DNA from: Thaumasiovibrio sp043421945 | GTDB taxonomy: Bacteria > Pseudomonadota > Gammaproteobacteria > Enterobacterales > Vibrionaceae | Reading direction: 5' to 3' | DNA: 6,171 nt | Assembly (NCBI GenBank): GCA_043421945.1 | Contig: JBHOGO010000137.1 | Span: 1-6,171, forward strand | Shown here: positions 1 through 6,047 of the stretch, in pieces | Layout: each line of letters begins with the position of its first letter | Position numbering within the stretch: position 1 is the first letter of the stretch | Notes under the pieces: model-generated | The model's database searches: none | Told to the model about the DNA's origin: nothing | Seen by the model: only the letters and a program-made list of their open reading frames with translations | Translations under genes and position numbers: made by a program

Positions 1-193
1 TTGAGGCTATCCATAGCAATGTGACTGTCTGAAAGAGTAACCTCAATTAGATCATATTTTTACTTAGATTGGTATAACACATCCACTGAGGCGTTAGATA
101 TTTTGCGAAAGGCAGACTAAGCGCTCTATCGCGCAAAAAATGGTGGTCGAAATAAGATTAGCTACTAGGTAATAGAGGTTAGATGTTGGACAT
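1..193. other. gene-free stretch left of the mal operon
   Basis: No reading frame of useful length is visible on either strand and stops are frequent in all frames. TTGAGG at 1-6 can pair with CCTCAA at 41-46, and TTTTGCG at 101-107 with CGCAAAA at 132-138. Neither pair is followed by a T tract on a strand where it would make a clear terminator. The stretch lies beyond the terminator of the malEFG transcript and is probably an ordinary intergenic spacer; any neighbouring gene lies outside the window. Confidence 0.5.
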
Positions 194-221
194 AAAAAAA
201 CCCGGTCGTTAAACCGGGTTT
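194..221 (-). terminator. intrinsic terminator of the malEFG operon
   Basis: Read on the minus strand, AAACCCGGT (213-221) pairs perfectly with ACCGGGTTT (198-206) across a six-base loop, and the stem runs into a tract of seven T (194-200). This is a classic Rho-independent terminator for leftward transcription. On the plus strand no T tract follows the stem beyond its own TTT, so it acts mainly in one direction. It lies about 160 nt past the malG stop codon, leaving an unusually long 3' untranslated tail. Confidence 0.9.
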
Positions 222-380
222 GGTTACAAAAGTCTCTAAAAAATCAAAGACCCAGCTATGCTGTAACACAAGTTAGCTGAATGATTCTTTATGCAGTCGG
301 CGGCCAAACCAAAACATAAAGCGTGCATTCGAGGAGATGAGTTTGCCCTAAGTGAAAAAAGCAAACCCCTTTTCTACTAA
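194..380 (-). ncRNA. candidate 3'-UTR-derived small RNA of malG (MalH-like)
   Basis: The sequence between the malG stop and its terminator has no credible gene. On the minus strand it can form a hairpin right after malG (GTTTGC/GCAAAC, 341-346 with 361-366), a second hairpin (CAGCTA/TAGCTG, 253-258 with 274-279), a T-rich single-stranded stretch near 240, and the strong terminator ending in seven U. Stem-loops, a U-rich region and a terminator with a long U tail are the usual architecture of an Hfq-bound small RNA cut from an mRNA 3' end. In E. coli the malG 3' UTR is reported to give the small RNA MalH. The equivalence here rests on position and architecture only; no sequence homology was tested. 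Confidence 0.3.
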
Positions 381-1271
381 TTATCCTTTCACGCCTCCTG
401 CTGTCAAACCTCCCACTAGGAATTTCTGAGCAAGCAAGAATACGGCAGTAATGGGTATTGCGGATATCACAGCAGCGGCTGCGAAATCACCCCACAAGTA
501 GTTCTGAGGGTATAAGTATTGCTGCATGCCTACCGCAAGCGTATACGATTCTACATCACGAAGTAGCAGCGAGGCTACAGGTACTTCCGTTACAGCGGCA
601 ATAAAGGACAAAATAAATACCACAGCTAGGATAGGTACAGACAGCGGTAATAGCACTAATCTAAATGCTTGCCAAGGCGTCGCACCATCGAGAGCCGCCG
701 CTTCTTCTAGTGAGAAATCAATCGACTCGAAGTAACCTTTGATTGTCCAAACGTGCAGTGCAATGCCTCCCATGTAAGCAAACACAACACCACCGTGCGT
801 ATTCAGGCCAAGGACGGGTACATAAGCCCCTAAACGATCAAACAAAGCATAGAGCGCCACAAGCGATAGCACCGCTGGGAACATCTGAAAAATCAGCATC
901 GATTTCAGAATAATTCCTTTACCAGCAAAACGCATTCTCGCAAATGCATAAGCACACGTTGTCGATAGCGCAACAATACCAATCGCGGTTAAGCCAGCAA
1001 CTTTCACTGAATTCCACAGCCATAACATGACAGGGAAAGGCGGAGGTGTCACTGAGCCGTCAGCGTTCTCGACAGCAATCCCCAGCGCCAATTTCCAGTG
1101 CTCTAGAGATGGGTTAGACGGTATGATCGAGCCTGATGCGTAGTTACCCTCTCGGAATGAGATGGCTATTACCATCAGTAACGGGAACATAATGATTGCT
1201 AAAAAGCAGATTAGTCCCAAATGGGTTGCCCAGACTCTGTATTTCAAAGATTGAGGTTGAACCATTGCCAT
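381..1271 (-). CDS. malG: maltose ABC transporter permease MalG
   Basis: Inner-membrane subunit that pairs with MalF to form the maltose translocation path of MalFGK2. The 296 residues equal the E. coli length and the sequence aligns without visible gaps. Six hydrophobic segments are seen near residues 16-38, 88-110, 122-144, 158-178, 209-228 and 262-284. The cytoplasmic EAA coupling loop reads EEAAALDG, with Glu190 and Gly196 at the E. coli positions, and docks on MalK. The C-terminal tail GLTAGGVKG, which reaches the MalK dimer interface in E. coli, is intact. The start ATG at 1271 lies 11 nt after the malF stop, whose TAA overlaps the Shine-Dalgarno sequence TAAGGAAG, so translation is probably coupled to malF. 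In the last periplasmic (scoop) loop the residue I recall as Asn254 in E. coli is Tyr. Last gene of the operon. Confidence 0.97.
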   Translation of the reverse strand: MAMVQPQSLKYRVWATHLGLICFLAIIMFPLLMVIAISFREGNYASGSIIPSNPSLEHWKLALGIAVENADGSVTPPPFPVMLWLWNSVKVAGLTAIGIVALSTTCAYAFARMRFAGKGIILKSMLIFQMFPAVLSLVALYALFDRLGAYVPVLGLNTHGGVVFAYMGGIALHVWTIKGYFESIDFSLEEAAALDGATPWQAFRLVLLPLSVPILAVVFILSFIAAVTEVPVASLLLRDVESYTLAVGMQQYLYPQNYLWGDFAAAAVISAIPITAVFLLAQKFLVGGLTAGGVKG

Positions 1272-1282
1272 TAGAATCTTCC

Positions 1283-2860
1283 TTATTCTGCTTCTAGTTT
1301 AGTAAATTTCAGGTTCAGCAACGACAAGCCACCAACAAGTAAGAAGATAATTGTCGCAATCGCACCAGCTAAGCCAAAGTCTTGTCCACCCGCACCTTCA
1401 AACGCAATTCGATAGGTGTAACTTACAAGTAAATCAGTGTGACCTGCTGGGACTGAAGTACCAATCATATCTGGTGCACCATTTGTCAGCAGCTGAATTA
1501 GGACAAAGTTGTTGAAGTTAAAAGCAAAACTCGCGATTAATAGCGGCACCATCGGCTTAATCAATAATGGTAATGTAATTTTAAAGAAGTTATCAATTGG
1601 ACCAGCGCCATCCATTGCCGATGCTTCATATAGGTCTTCAGGTATCGCTTTCAATAACCCCAGAGCCAGTATCATCATGTACGGGTAACCTAGCCAAGTA
1701 TTCACAATAATCAGCATCACTTTTGCCAGCACTGGCTCAGTAAACCATCGAGGGCTAATACCGAATAGACCTTGTAATACCGTGTTGATTTCACCAAAGC
1801 TTTGGTTGAATAAGCCTTTAAAAATCAAAATAGAGATAAATGCCGGCACAGCGTAAGGCAGAATGAGTAATACACGGTAGATACCGCGACCCTTCAATTC
1901 TTCCCAAGAAATAATTTGAGCAAGAACAACACCAAATGCCAAGGTTAGAACGACAGTTAGCCCTGAGAACATGACCGTCCAAACAAAAATCTTAAAGAAA
2001 GGACCTTGAATACCTGGGTCAGTAAAGACTCGCATGAAGTTGTCAAATCCGATACCGACGATAAAGCCCGGTGCTAATGGTTCTCCAACAAACTGGTTGT
2101 TCGCATCAATCGCTTGATAAAAGCCAATTTCATAATTCGGCATGAAAGTGACATCATCGCGTTGATTCAATAACGTTTCACCATCATCACCTAAAACATA
2201 AACCGGTTGAATGCCCGCAAAGTTACGTAGCCCAGACATCTTTAATTCTGAGCCATCTGGTTTTACAGCCGTGATACTGTTTAGCGCAGAGCGGTTTTGA
2301 ATAACCGATTTCATTGCCGCTTTTTCGCCAGCCGGTTCTTCACCGTACGCCATCGAAAAGACTTCATCACTTGACGAGGCAATATCAAACTCTGGCGAAG
2401 TAAGCCAGCGGTCACCAGATTGAATACCGAGGACATAAAGGCCACTCGATTGTTCAAAAAGAGTAAAGTTGTAGCTATCGCCAGTTTGAAAGGTACGCTG
2501 GAGAAGAATACTTTGCGTACGTTCTAACGTTAGCTGGTTGCTCCCACTGTAGTTTGTGAACGCTAACCCAACGGTATAAACCAAAGGAAAAATAATAAAC
2601 AGGATCATGCCTGCTACGCCTGGATAGATGTAGCGGTGTGCGTAGGTCTTCTGACGCGCAAACACATAGATTCCCAACGTTGTTAAAAGAAGGGTTAACA
2701 ACGCAAATGCCATTTCGCCACGTGAATACATTAAAATAGTGGCATAACCATTAATCGCGCCAACTAAAGATAAAACACCGACTTTGATCATGGTCGAACG
2801 ATCCATCATTGACTTGGGTTTCTCTTCTAGCGCAAGGTCAGCGGTTTGGTAAGACTGCAT
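1283..2860 (-). CDS. malF: maltose ABC transporter permease MalF
   Basis: Larger inner-membrane permease, carrying the transmembrane maltose site of MalFGK2. With the ATG at 2860 it is 525 residues (E. coli 514). Hydrophobic segments lie near 26-46, 52-69, 84-103, 289-312, 328-349, 380-403, 434-459 and 496-517. The large periplasmic P2 domain that contacts MalE fills about 104-287 and is the least conserved part. The sugar-contacting residues known from E. coli (Asn376, Leu379, Gly380, Tyr383, Ser433, Asn437, Asn440) are all present at +11: Asn387, Leu390, Gly391, Tyr394, Ser444, Asn448, Asn451. The EAA loop reads EASAMDGAGP (Glu412, Gly418). A GTG at 2863 directly precedes this ATG in frame. 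GAGGA (2867-2871) is six bases from the ATG but only three from the GTG, so the ATG is preferred. Confidence 0.97.
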   Translation of the reverse strand: MQSYQTADLALEEKPKSMMDRSTMIKVGVLSLVGAINGYATILMYSRGEMAFALLTLLLTTLGIYVFARQKTYAHRYIYPGVAGMILFIIFPLVYTVGLAFTNYSGSNQLTLERTQSILLQRTFQTGDSYNFTLFEQSSGLYVLGIQSGDRWLTSPEFDIASSSDEVFSMAYGEEPAGEKAAMKSVIQNRSALNSITAVKPDGSELKMSGLRNFAGIQPVYVLGDDGETLLNQRDDVTFMPNYEIGFYQAIDANNQFVGEPLAPGFIVGIGFDNFMRVFTDPGIQGPFFKIFVWTVMFSGLTVVLTLAFGVVLAQIISWEELKGRGIYRVLLILPYAVPAFISILIFKGLFNQSFGEINTVLQGLFGISPRWFTEPVLAKVMLIIVNTWLGYPYMMILALGLLKAIPEDLYEASAMDGAGPIDNFFKITLPLLIKPMVPLLIASFAFNFNNFVLIQLLTNGAPDMIGTSVPAGHTDLLVSYTYRIAFEGAGGQDFGLAGAIATIIFLLVGGLSLLNLKFTKLEAE

Positions 2861-2866
2861 CACAGA

Positions 2867-2871
2867 TCCTC
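2867..2871 (-). promoter_or_regulatory. malF ribosome binding site, favouring ATG over GTG
   Basis: GAGGA on the minus strand lies six bases upstream of the ATG at 2860 and three upstream of the in-frame GTG at 2863. The spacing favours the ATG; the choice changes the protein by one residue only. Confidence 0.6.
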
Positions 2872-2883
2872 ATCGTGCATCTC

Positions 2884-2911
2884 AAAAGAAAGGGGGATAA
2901 CTTTATCCCCC
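2884..2911 (-). terminator. intercistronic terminator-like hairpin between malE and malF
   Basis: On the minus strand GGGGGATA (2904-2911) pairs perfectly with TATCCCCC (2892-2899) around the four-base loop AAGT, followed by TTTCTTTT (2884-2891). This has all the parts of an intrinsic terminator yet sits inside the operon, 22 nt after the malE stop and before the malF ribosome binding site. It probably stops part of the transcription, protects the malE mRNA 3' end, or both, giving much more MalE than MalF-MalG. In E. coli the malE-malF gap holds REP sequences that stabilise malE mRNA; this hairpin is not a REP but may do the same job. Confidence 0.8.
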
Positions 2912-2933
2912 AAATATTACTTTGTAGCGGGTA

Positions 2934-4115
2934 TTACTTAGTCATGCGGTCTGCAACAGTATCCAGTGCTTCGTCAACTGACTGACGACCTGTAACAACG
3001 TTACCGATAGCCGCTTTTTCTGCGTACCAGAATGCTGACATTTGTGGAATGTTAGGCATGATTTCACCATTCATCGCATTATCCATTGTTGCTGCGATAC
3101 GTGGGTCAGAAGCCAGTTCTTCTTGGAAAGAAGTCAATGCAACGGCTCCTAGTGGCACGTCATCATTAACCGTTTTTAAGCCTTCATTGGTCAATAGGTA
3201 ATTTTCAATGAACTCAACCGCAAGATCCTGGTTAGGTGATGCAGTGCTAATACCAGCCGTTAGTACACCAACGAACGGCTTAGAAGGATTACCATTCAGT
3301 TTTGGTAATACCGCTACACCGTAATCAATACCTGCAGAATCAATGTTACCCCATGCCCAAGGGCCATTAATTGTCAAAGCAACATCGCCTTTGTTAAAGC
3401 CAGCTTCAGCAACACCGTAATCAGTATCTGCAGAGATAACGCCGCCATCAACAAGACCTTTAACAAAGTTCATTGCACGCTTAGCGCCATCATTGTTAAC
3501 ACCAACATCTTTAGCGTCATAACCGTCAGCAGTAAACTTGAATGCGTAACCGCCGTCAGCAGCAAGTACCGGCCATGTGAAGAACGGTTCTTGTAGGTTC
3601 CACATAATCGCACGCTTGCCTTGCTTCGCTAGTTCTTGGTCTAACTTAGCAATATCTTCCCAGTTCTTTGGTGGTTCAGGTACAAGGTCTTTGTTATAAA
3701 TCAACGAAAGAGATTCAACAGCCACTGGGTAGCCAATGTACTTGCCATTGTATGAAACGGCATCCCAAGTGAAGTCTGTAAATTTCGCTTTAAACTCATC
3801 AGAAGGTTTCACTTCAGCCAGTAAACCAGCTTGCGCATAGCCACCAAAGCGGTCATGAGCCCAAAAAACGATATCTGGACCATCGCCCGTTGACGCTAAT
3901 TGTGGGAAACGCTCTTCTAGTGCGTCTGGGTGTGCTACTCGAACTTGAATCCCTGTATCTTCTTCAAAACGTTTACCAACTTCTGCAAGGCCGTTGTAAC
4001 CTTTATCACCGTTAATCCAAATCGTCAGTTGCCCTTCTTCAATCGCTGCGTGTGCAGATAGAGAGCCTAGAGCAGTAAGGGTACATAATGCTACCGTGCT
4101 GAGGATTTTCTTCAT
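2934..4115 (-). CDS. malE: periplasmic maltose/maltodextrin-binding protein MalE
   Basis: High-affinity periplasmic receptor that closes on maltose or maltodextrins and docks on MalF-MalG. Starting at the ATG at 4115 it is 393 residues: signal peptide MKKILSTVALCTLTALGSLS then AHA, with cleavage before AIEEG, giving a mature chain of 370 residues, the same as E. coli. In mature numbering the ligand residues Asp14, Lys15, Trp62, Asp65, Arg66, Glu111, Glu153, Trp230 and Trp340 are all kept; Tyr155 of E. coli is Phe here. An ATG three codons upstream (4124) is in frame, but the AGGAAGG sequence abuts it, whereas the 4115 ATG has a normal spacer and gives a standard signal peptide. First gene of the leftward operon, followed after a terminator-like hairpin by malF. 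Expected to be activated by MalT and CRP. Confidence 0.97.
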   Translation of the reverse strand: MKKILSTVALCTLTALGSLSAHAAIEEGQLTIWINGDKGYNGLAEVGKRFEEDTGIQVRVAHPDALEERFPQLASTGDGPDIVFWAHDRFGGYAQAGLLAEVKPSDEFKAKFTDFTWDAVSYNGKYIGYPVAVESLSLIYNKDLVPEPPKNWEDIAKLDQELAKQGKRAIMWNLQEPFFTWPVLAADGGYAFKFTADGYDAKDVGVNNDGAKRAMNFVKGLVDGGVISADTDYGVAEAGFNKGDVALTINGPWAWGNIDSAGIDYGVAVLPKLNGNPSKPFVGVLTAGISTASPNQDLAVEFIENYLLTNEGLKTVNDDVPLGAVALTSFQEELASDPRIAATMDNAMNGEIMPNIPQMSAFWYAEKAAIGNVVTGRQSVDEALDTVADRMTK

Positions 4116-4123
4116 TTTTATCA

Positions 4124-4131
4124 TCCTTCCT
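4124..4131 (-). promoter_or_regulatory. malE ribosome binding site, overlapping the upstream ATG
   Basis: The minus strand reads AGGAAGGA across 4131-4124, so the last A is the first base of the ATG at 4124. Its AGGA is eight bases from the ATG at 4115 and would serve that start best. Initiation at 4124 with the first AGGA (three-base spacer) cannot be ruled out and would add Met-Ile-Lys. Confidence 0.55.
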
Positions 4132-4171
4132 GAATGTGAATAGTTGATGTTATTGGTCTACTTCTAAGTTC

Positions 4172-4214
4172 AGCACCTATCATCTTCAAATTGGCTATGG
4201 CAGACATCATCCTA
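4172..4214 (-). promoter_or_regulatory. probable malE promoter with proximal MalT box
   Basis: On the minus strand TAGGATGATG (4205-4214) carries the MalT core GGATGA at 4207-4212. The hexamer GATGAT (4179-4184), 4 of 6 to the -10 consensus, is centred 28 bases downstream. This matches the known layout of MalT promoters, where the core lies about 35-40 bases before the start and no -35 element is needed. The predicted start is near 4172, leaving a malE leader of about 47 nt. The match outside the core is modest. Confidence 0.45.
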
Positions 4215-4269
4215 ACCTCTACGCCCCGCCCTATAATATTGAAAATCGTGATCACACCACAAGCATGTT

Positions 4270-4285
4270 AGTGAGCAAGCTCACA
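4270..4285. promoter_or_regulatory. CRP (cAMP receptor protein) site 1
   Basis: AGTGAGCAAGCTCACA has both GTGA and TCAC half-sites separated by six bases, 9 of 10 to the conserved positions of TGTGA-N6-TCACA. It lies between the malE and malK promoters, where E. coli also has CRP sites that reposition MalT. This places both operons under carbon catabolite control. Confidence 0.8.
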
Positions 4286-4299
4286 GTTAGATGTCGATA

Positions 4300-4315
4300 T
4301 GTGATCTTTGGCACA
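4300..4315. promoter_or_regulatory. CRP (cAMP receptor protein) site 2
   Basis: TGTGATCTTTGGCACA matches TGTGA-N6-TCACA at 9 of 10 conserved positions. Its centre is 30 bp from that of site 1, about three helical turns, so two CRP dimers would bind the same face of the DNA. Confidence 0.75.
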
Positions 4316-4372
4316 TCATTTATCCCAGAAAGGGATAGACAGTCACGCAGAGTAGTATAAATTACTACTGTC

Positions 4373-4382
4373 TCTCATCCCC
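4373..4382 (-). promoter_or_regulatory. MalT box, distal to malK
   Basis: The minus strand reads GGGGATGAGA, 9 of 10 to the MalT decamer GGGGA(T/G)GAGG. It faces malE and forms an inverted pair with the malK-proximal box: CTCATCC at 4374-4380 and GGATGAG at 4411-4417 are perfect reverse complements with centres 37 bp apart. It is the best MalT match in the region. Confidence 0.7.
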
Positions 4383-4408
4383 CAAAATACCCCTAAAATA
4401 ATGTGGCA

Positions 4409-4451
4409 GAGGATGAGGTCGTTCCCCGTAAGTTTGCAGACAATAATGACG
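4409..4451 (+). promoter_or_regulatory. probable malK promoter with proximal MalT box
   Basis: GAGGATGAGG (4409-4418) matches the MalT decamer at 9 of 10 positions in the malK direction. A possible -10, GACAAT (4439-4444), is centred 28 bases from the core, the same geometry as proposed for malE; AATAAT at 4442-4447 is an alternative. The predicted start is near 4451. The malE and malK starts would then be about 280 bp apart, similar to the roughly 270 bp I recall for E. coli. Confidence 0.55.
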
Positions 4452-4693
4452 TCCCTTGCTTAAGGGAGGTAAGATTTGTTGTTTCACCCTTTATTGATTT
4501 CCTATTTAAGGGAGCGAAGTCATTTATTCACTTTCGCTTTATCAAGTGGCATTCCAAACAAGCCAATAAGTGCTTAGAGTTTCTAACCATACTATTGGAA
4601 TGCCACTCTTTTCTTACCAACACAACGTATTCAGAATCGACTTGCGTCTGGCATCACCTACGCAGGCGAAAACCACAAGAGAAGGAAGGCACG
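4452..4693 (+). other. long structured 5' leader of malK
   Basis: If malK starts near 4451 its mRNA has about 240 untranslated bases. Successive plus-strand hairpins can be drawn: TCCCTT/AAGGGA (4452-4457 with 4462-4467), CCCTT/AAGGG (4487-4491 with 4508-4512), AGCGAAGT with ACTTTCGCT and one bulged T (4513-4520 with 4530-4538), the perfect 13-bp stem at 4545-4607, and TGCGT/ACGCA just before the ribosome binding site (4643-4647 with 4660-4664). The 9-mer TTAAGGGAG occurs at 4460 and 4506, so AAGGG at 4462 can pair with either CCCTT. No known riboswitch family is recognised. The frame of malK is open through here, but it does not read like protein. Confidence 0.45.
4545..4607 (+). repeat. perfect 13-bp inverted repeat in the malK leader, possible attenuator
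   Basis: AGTGGCATTCCAA (4545-4557) and TTGGAATGCCACT (4595-4607) are exact reverse complements. The 37-base interior contains a smaller hairpin, TTAGA/TCTAA (4574-4578 with 4582-4586). The outer stem is followed on the plus strand by CTTTTCTT (4608-4615), so in RNA it resembles an intrinsic terminator with a long nested loop. No target-site duplication flanks it, so a small insertion element is not supported. Confidence 0.7.
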
Positions 4694-5800
4694 ATGACGA
4701 GTGTCACGTTACGAAACGTATGCAAGGCATACGGAGAAACATTGATTTCTAAGAATGTCGATTTAGATATCAATGAGGGAGAGTTTGTTGTTTTTGTCGG
4801 ACCGTCAGGTTGTGGCAAGTCTACCTTACTTCGCTGTATAGCGGGACTCGAAGATATTACATCCGGTGATCTCTATATCGGTGAAAAACGTATGAACGAC
4901 GTGCCGCCTTCTCAGCGCGGCGTCGGTATGGTATTCCAATCATACGCGCTATATCCGCACCTGAACCTCTTTGACAATATGTCATTTGGGATGAAGCTGG
5001 CCAAAGCAGATAAAGCTGAAACCAAAAAGCGTGTTGACCATGCGGCGGATATTCTTCAACTCGGACATCTTTTAGAGCGTAAGCCAAAAGCACTATCCGG
5101 CGGTCAGCGTCAACGTGTTGCCATCGGCCGTACTCTAGTCGCACAGCCAGATGTCTTTTTGCTTGATGAACCACTATCGAACCTCGATGCAGCACTGCGT
5201 GTTCAAATGCGTATCGAAATTGCAAAGCTTCATAAGCAACTTGGTTGCACCATGATTTACGTCACCCACGATCAGGTTGAAGCAATGACAATGGCCGACA
5301 AAATCGTCGTGCTTGATGGCGGCTATGTTTCTCAGGTTGGGCGACCTCTCGAGCTATATCACTACCCACAAAACCGTTTTGTTGCAGGCTTCATTGGCTC
5401 ACCTAAGATGAACTTCATGAGTGTCTTTATTGAAGCGGTTGAAGAGTCACGCGTGATGGTTCAACTTGCCAATGGCAATACATTCTGGATTCCAGTTGAT
5501 GGCTCTTCTGTCACGAAAGGTGATCGGATGTCATTAGGCATTCGACCTGAGCACCTACTTCCTGCTGGAGAAGGGGATGCATTGCTCGATGGCAAAGTTG
5601 TTGTGGTTGAACAATTAGGAAACGAAACACAAGTCTACCTTGAAGTACAAGGTGCAGATGCGAATGTTATATATCGTCGTCCTGATACACTGGTTGTCGA
5701 TGGTAACAAAACATTCCAAGTCGGGATCCCTGCACATCGTTGTCACCTGTTCCACGATAGCGGCGCAGCATGTCGACGCCTACACGAAGAGATCTGCTAA
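4694..5800 (+). CDS. malK: maltose ABC transporter ATP-binding protein MalK
   Basis: Cytoplasmic ATPase that dimerises on MalF-MalG and drives maltose import; in E. coli it also sequesters MalT and is inhibited by EIIA-Glc. The ATG at 4694 follows AAGGAAGG (4682-4689) at normal spacing and begins MTSVTLRNV, matching the family N-terminus, giving 368 residues (E. coli 371). In order: Walker A GPSGCGKST (36-44, Lys42), Q-loop Gln82, signature LSGGQ (134-138), Walker B VFLLDEP (154-160, catalytic Glu159), switch His192. The C-terminal regulatory domain starts near 240 and keeps Phe241, a residue tied to EIIA-Glc control in E. coli. All catalytic residues are present. The same frame is open back to a GTG at 4403, but those 97 codons lack homology to MalK and are taken as leader. 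Transcribed alone and divergently from malEFG. Confidence 0.97.
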   Translation: MTSVTLRNVCKAYGETLISKNVDLDINEGEFVVFVGPSGCGKSTLLRCIAGLEDITSGDLYIGEKRMNDVPPSQRGVGMVFQSYALYPHLNLFDNMSFGMKLAKADKAETKKRVDHAADILQLGHLLERKPKALSGGQRQRVAIGRTLVAQPDVFLLDEPLSNLDAALRVQMRIEIAKLHKQLGCTMIYVTHDQVEAMTMADKIVVLDGGYVSQVGRPLELYHYPQNRFVAGFIGSPKMNFMSVFIEAVEESRVMVQLANGNTFWIPVDGSSVTKGDRMSLGIRPEHLLPAGEGDALLDGKVVVVEQLGNETQVYLEVQGADANVIYRRPDTLVVDGNKTFQVGIPAHRCHLFHDSGAACRRLHEEIC

Positions 5801-5841
5801 GTTAGCCCCTTTCATCAAGTAGTCACTTAACGTAACGACCT

Positions 5842-5886
5842 TACCTCAACGCTACCTTCTTCTCAGAGTGGTGTTGAGGTATTTTT
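5842..5886 (+). terminator. intrinsic terminator of malK
   Basis: TACCTCAAC (5842-5850) pairs with GTTGAGGTA (5873-5881); the stem extends with two G-U pairs to 5855/5868, giving 14 pairs and a 12-base loop, followed by five T (5882-5886). It begins 41 nt after the malK stop, so malK is a single-gene unit with no lamB or malM behind it. On the minus strand the stem lacks a T tract. Confidence 0.88.
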
Positions 5887-6028
5887 ATGTCAATTCCAAC
5901 CTTATATCAAGACACATCAATCGACTTTAGAGACAATACACTTTTCTCTTCAGCACCCTCAATAGTGAATGAATATCTTCAGCTATAAAGTAATCACCGA
6001 CTTTACAAACCGTCACGACTAACACAGG

Positions 6029-6047
6029 GATAATAATAACCATTATC
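6029..6047. promoter_or_regulatory. Fur box (iron-responsive operator)
   Basis: GATAATAATAACCATTATC matches the 19-base Fur consensus GATAATGATAATCATTATC at 17 positions, with both inverted arms intact. It overlaps the start region of a leftward sigma70-like promoter, a usual place for Fur repression. It is unrelated to maltose uptake and suggests an iron-regulated transcript starting here; its target is not identifiable within the window. Confidence 0.65.

Noticed and set aside
1..46. TTGAGG/CCTCAA pair at the left edge as a terminator
   Set aside because: Only six pairs around a 34-base loop and no T tract immediately after the stem.
526..735. Open frame on the plus strand inside malG
   Set aside because: Antisense shadow of the malG coding sequence; low-complexity Ser/Thr/Ala composition.
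4247..4262. Third CRP-like site around GTGATCAC
   Set aside because: The palindrome has no six-base spacer; with the correct CRP spacing the second half-site does not match.
4545..4607. The 13-bp inverted repeat as a miniature transposon
   Set aside because: No target-site duplication flanks it, the element would be only 63 bp, and no second copy is present in the window.
4403..4693. In-frame 97-codon extension of malK back to a GTG
   Set aside because: The frame has no stop, but the composition is unlike protein, no MalK is known with such an extension, and the ATG at 4694 has a strong ribosome binding site and the family N-terminus. It would also overlap the malK promoter elements.
4570..4752. 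60-codon plus-strand frame crossing the malK start
   Set aside because: It overlaps the malK start in another frame, has a GTG start with no ribosome binding site, and shows no recognisable domain.
4857..5225. 122-codon minus-strand frame inside malK
   Set aside because: Antisense shadow of conserved MalK ATPase sequence; no start signal.
5887..5988. 33-codon plus-strand frame after the malK terminator
   Set aside because: Its apparent ribosome binding site is the 3' arm of the terminator stem, and no promoter lies between the terminator and the ATG.
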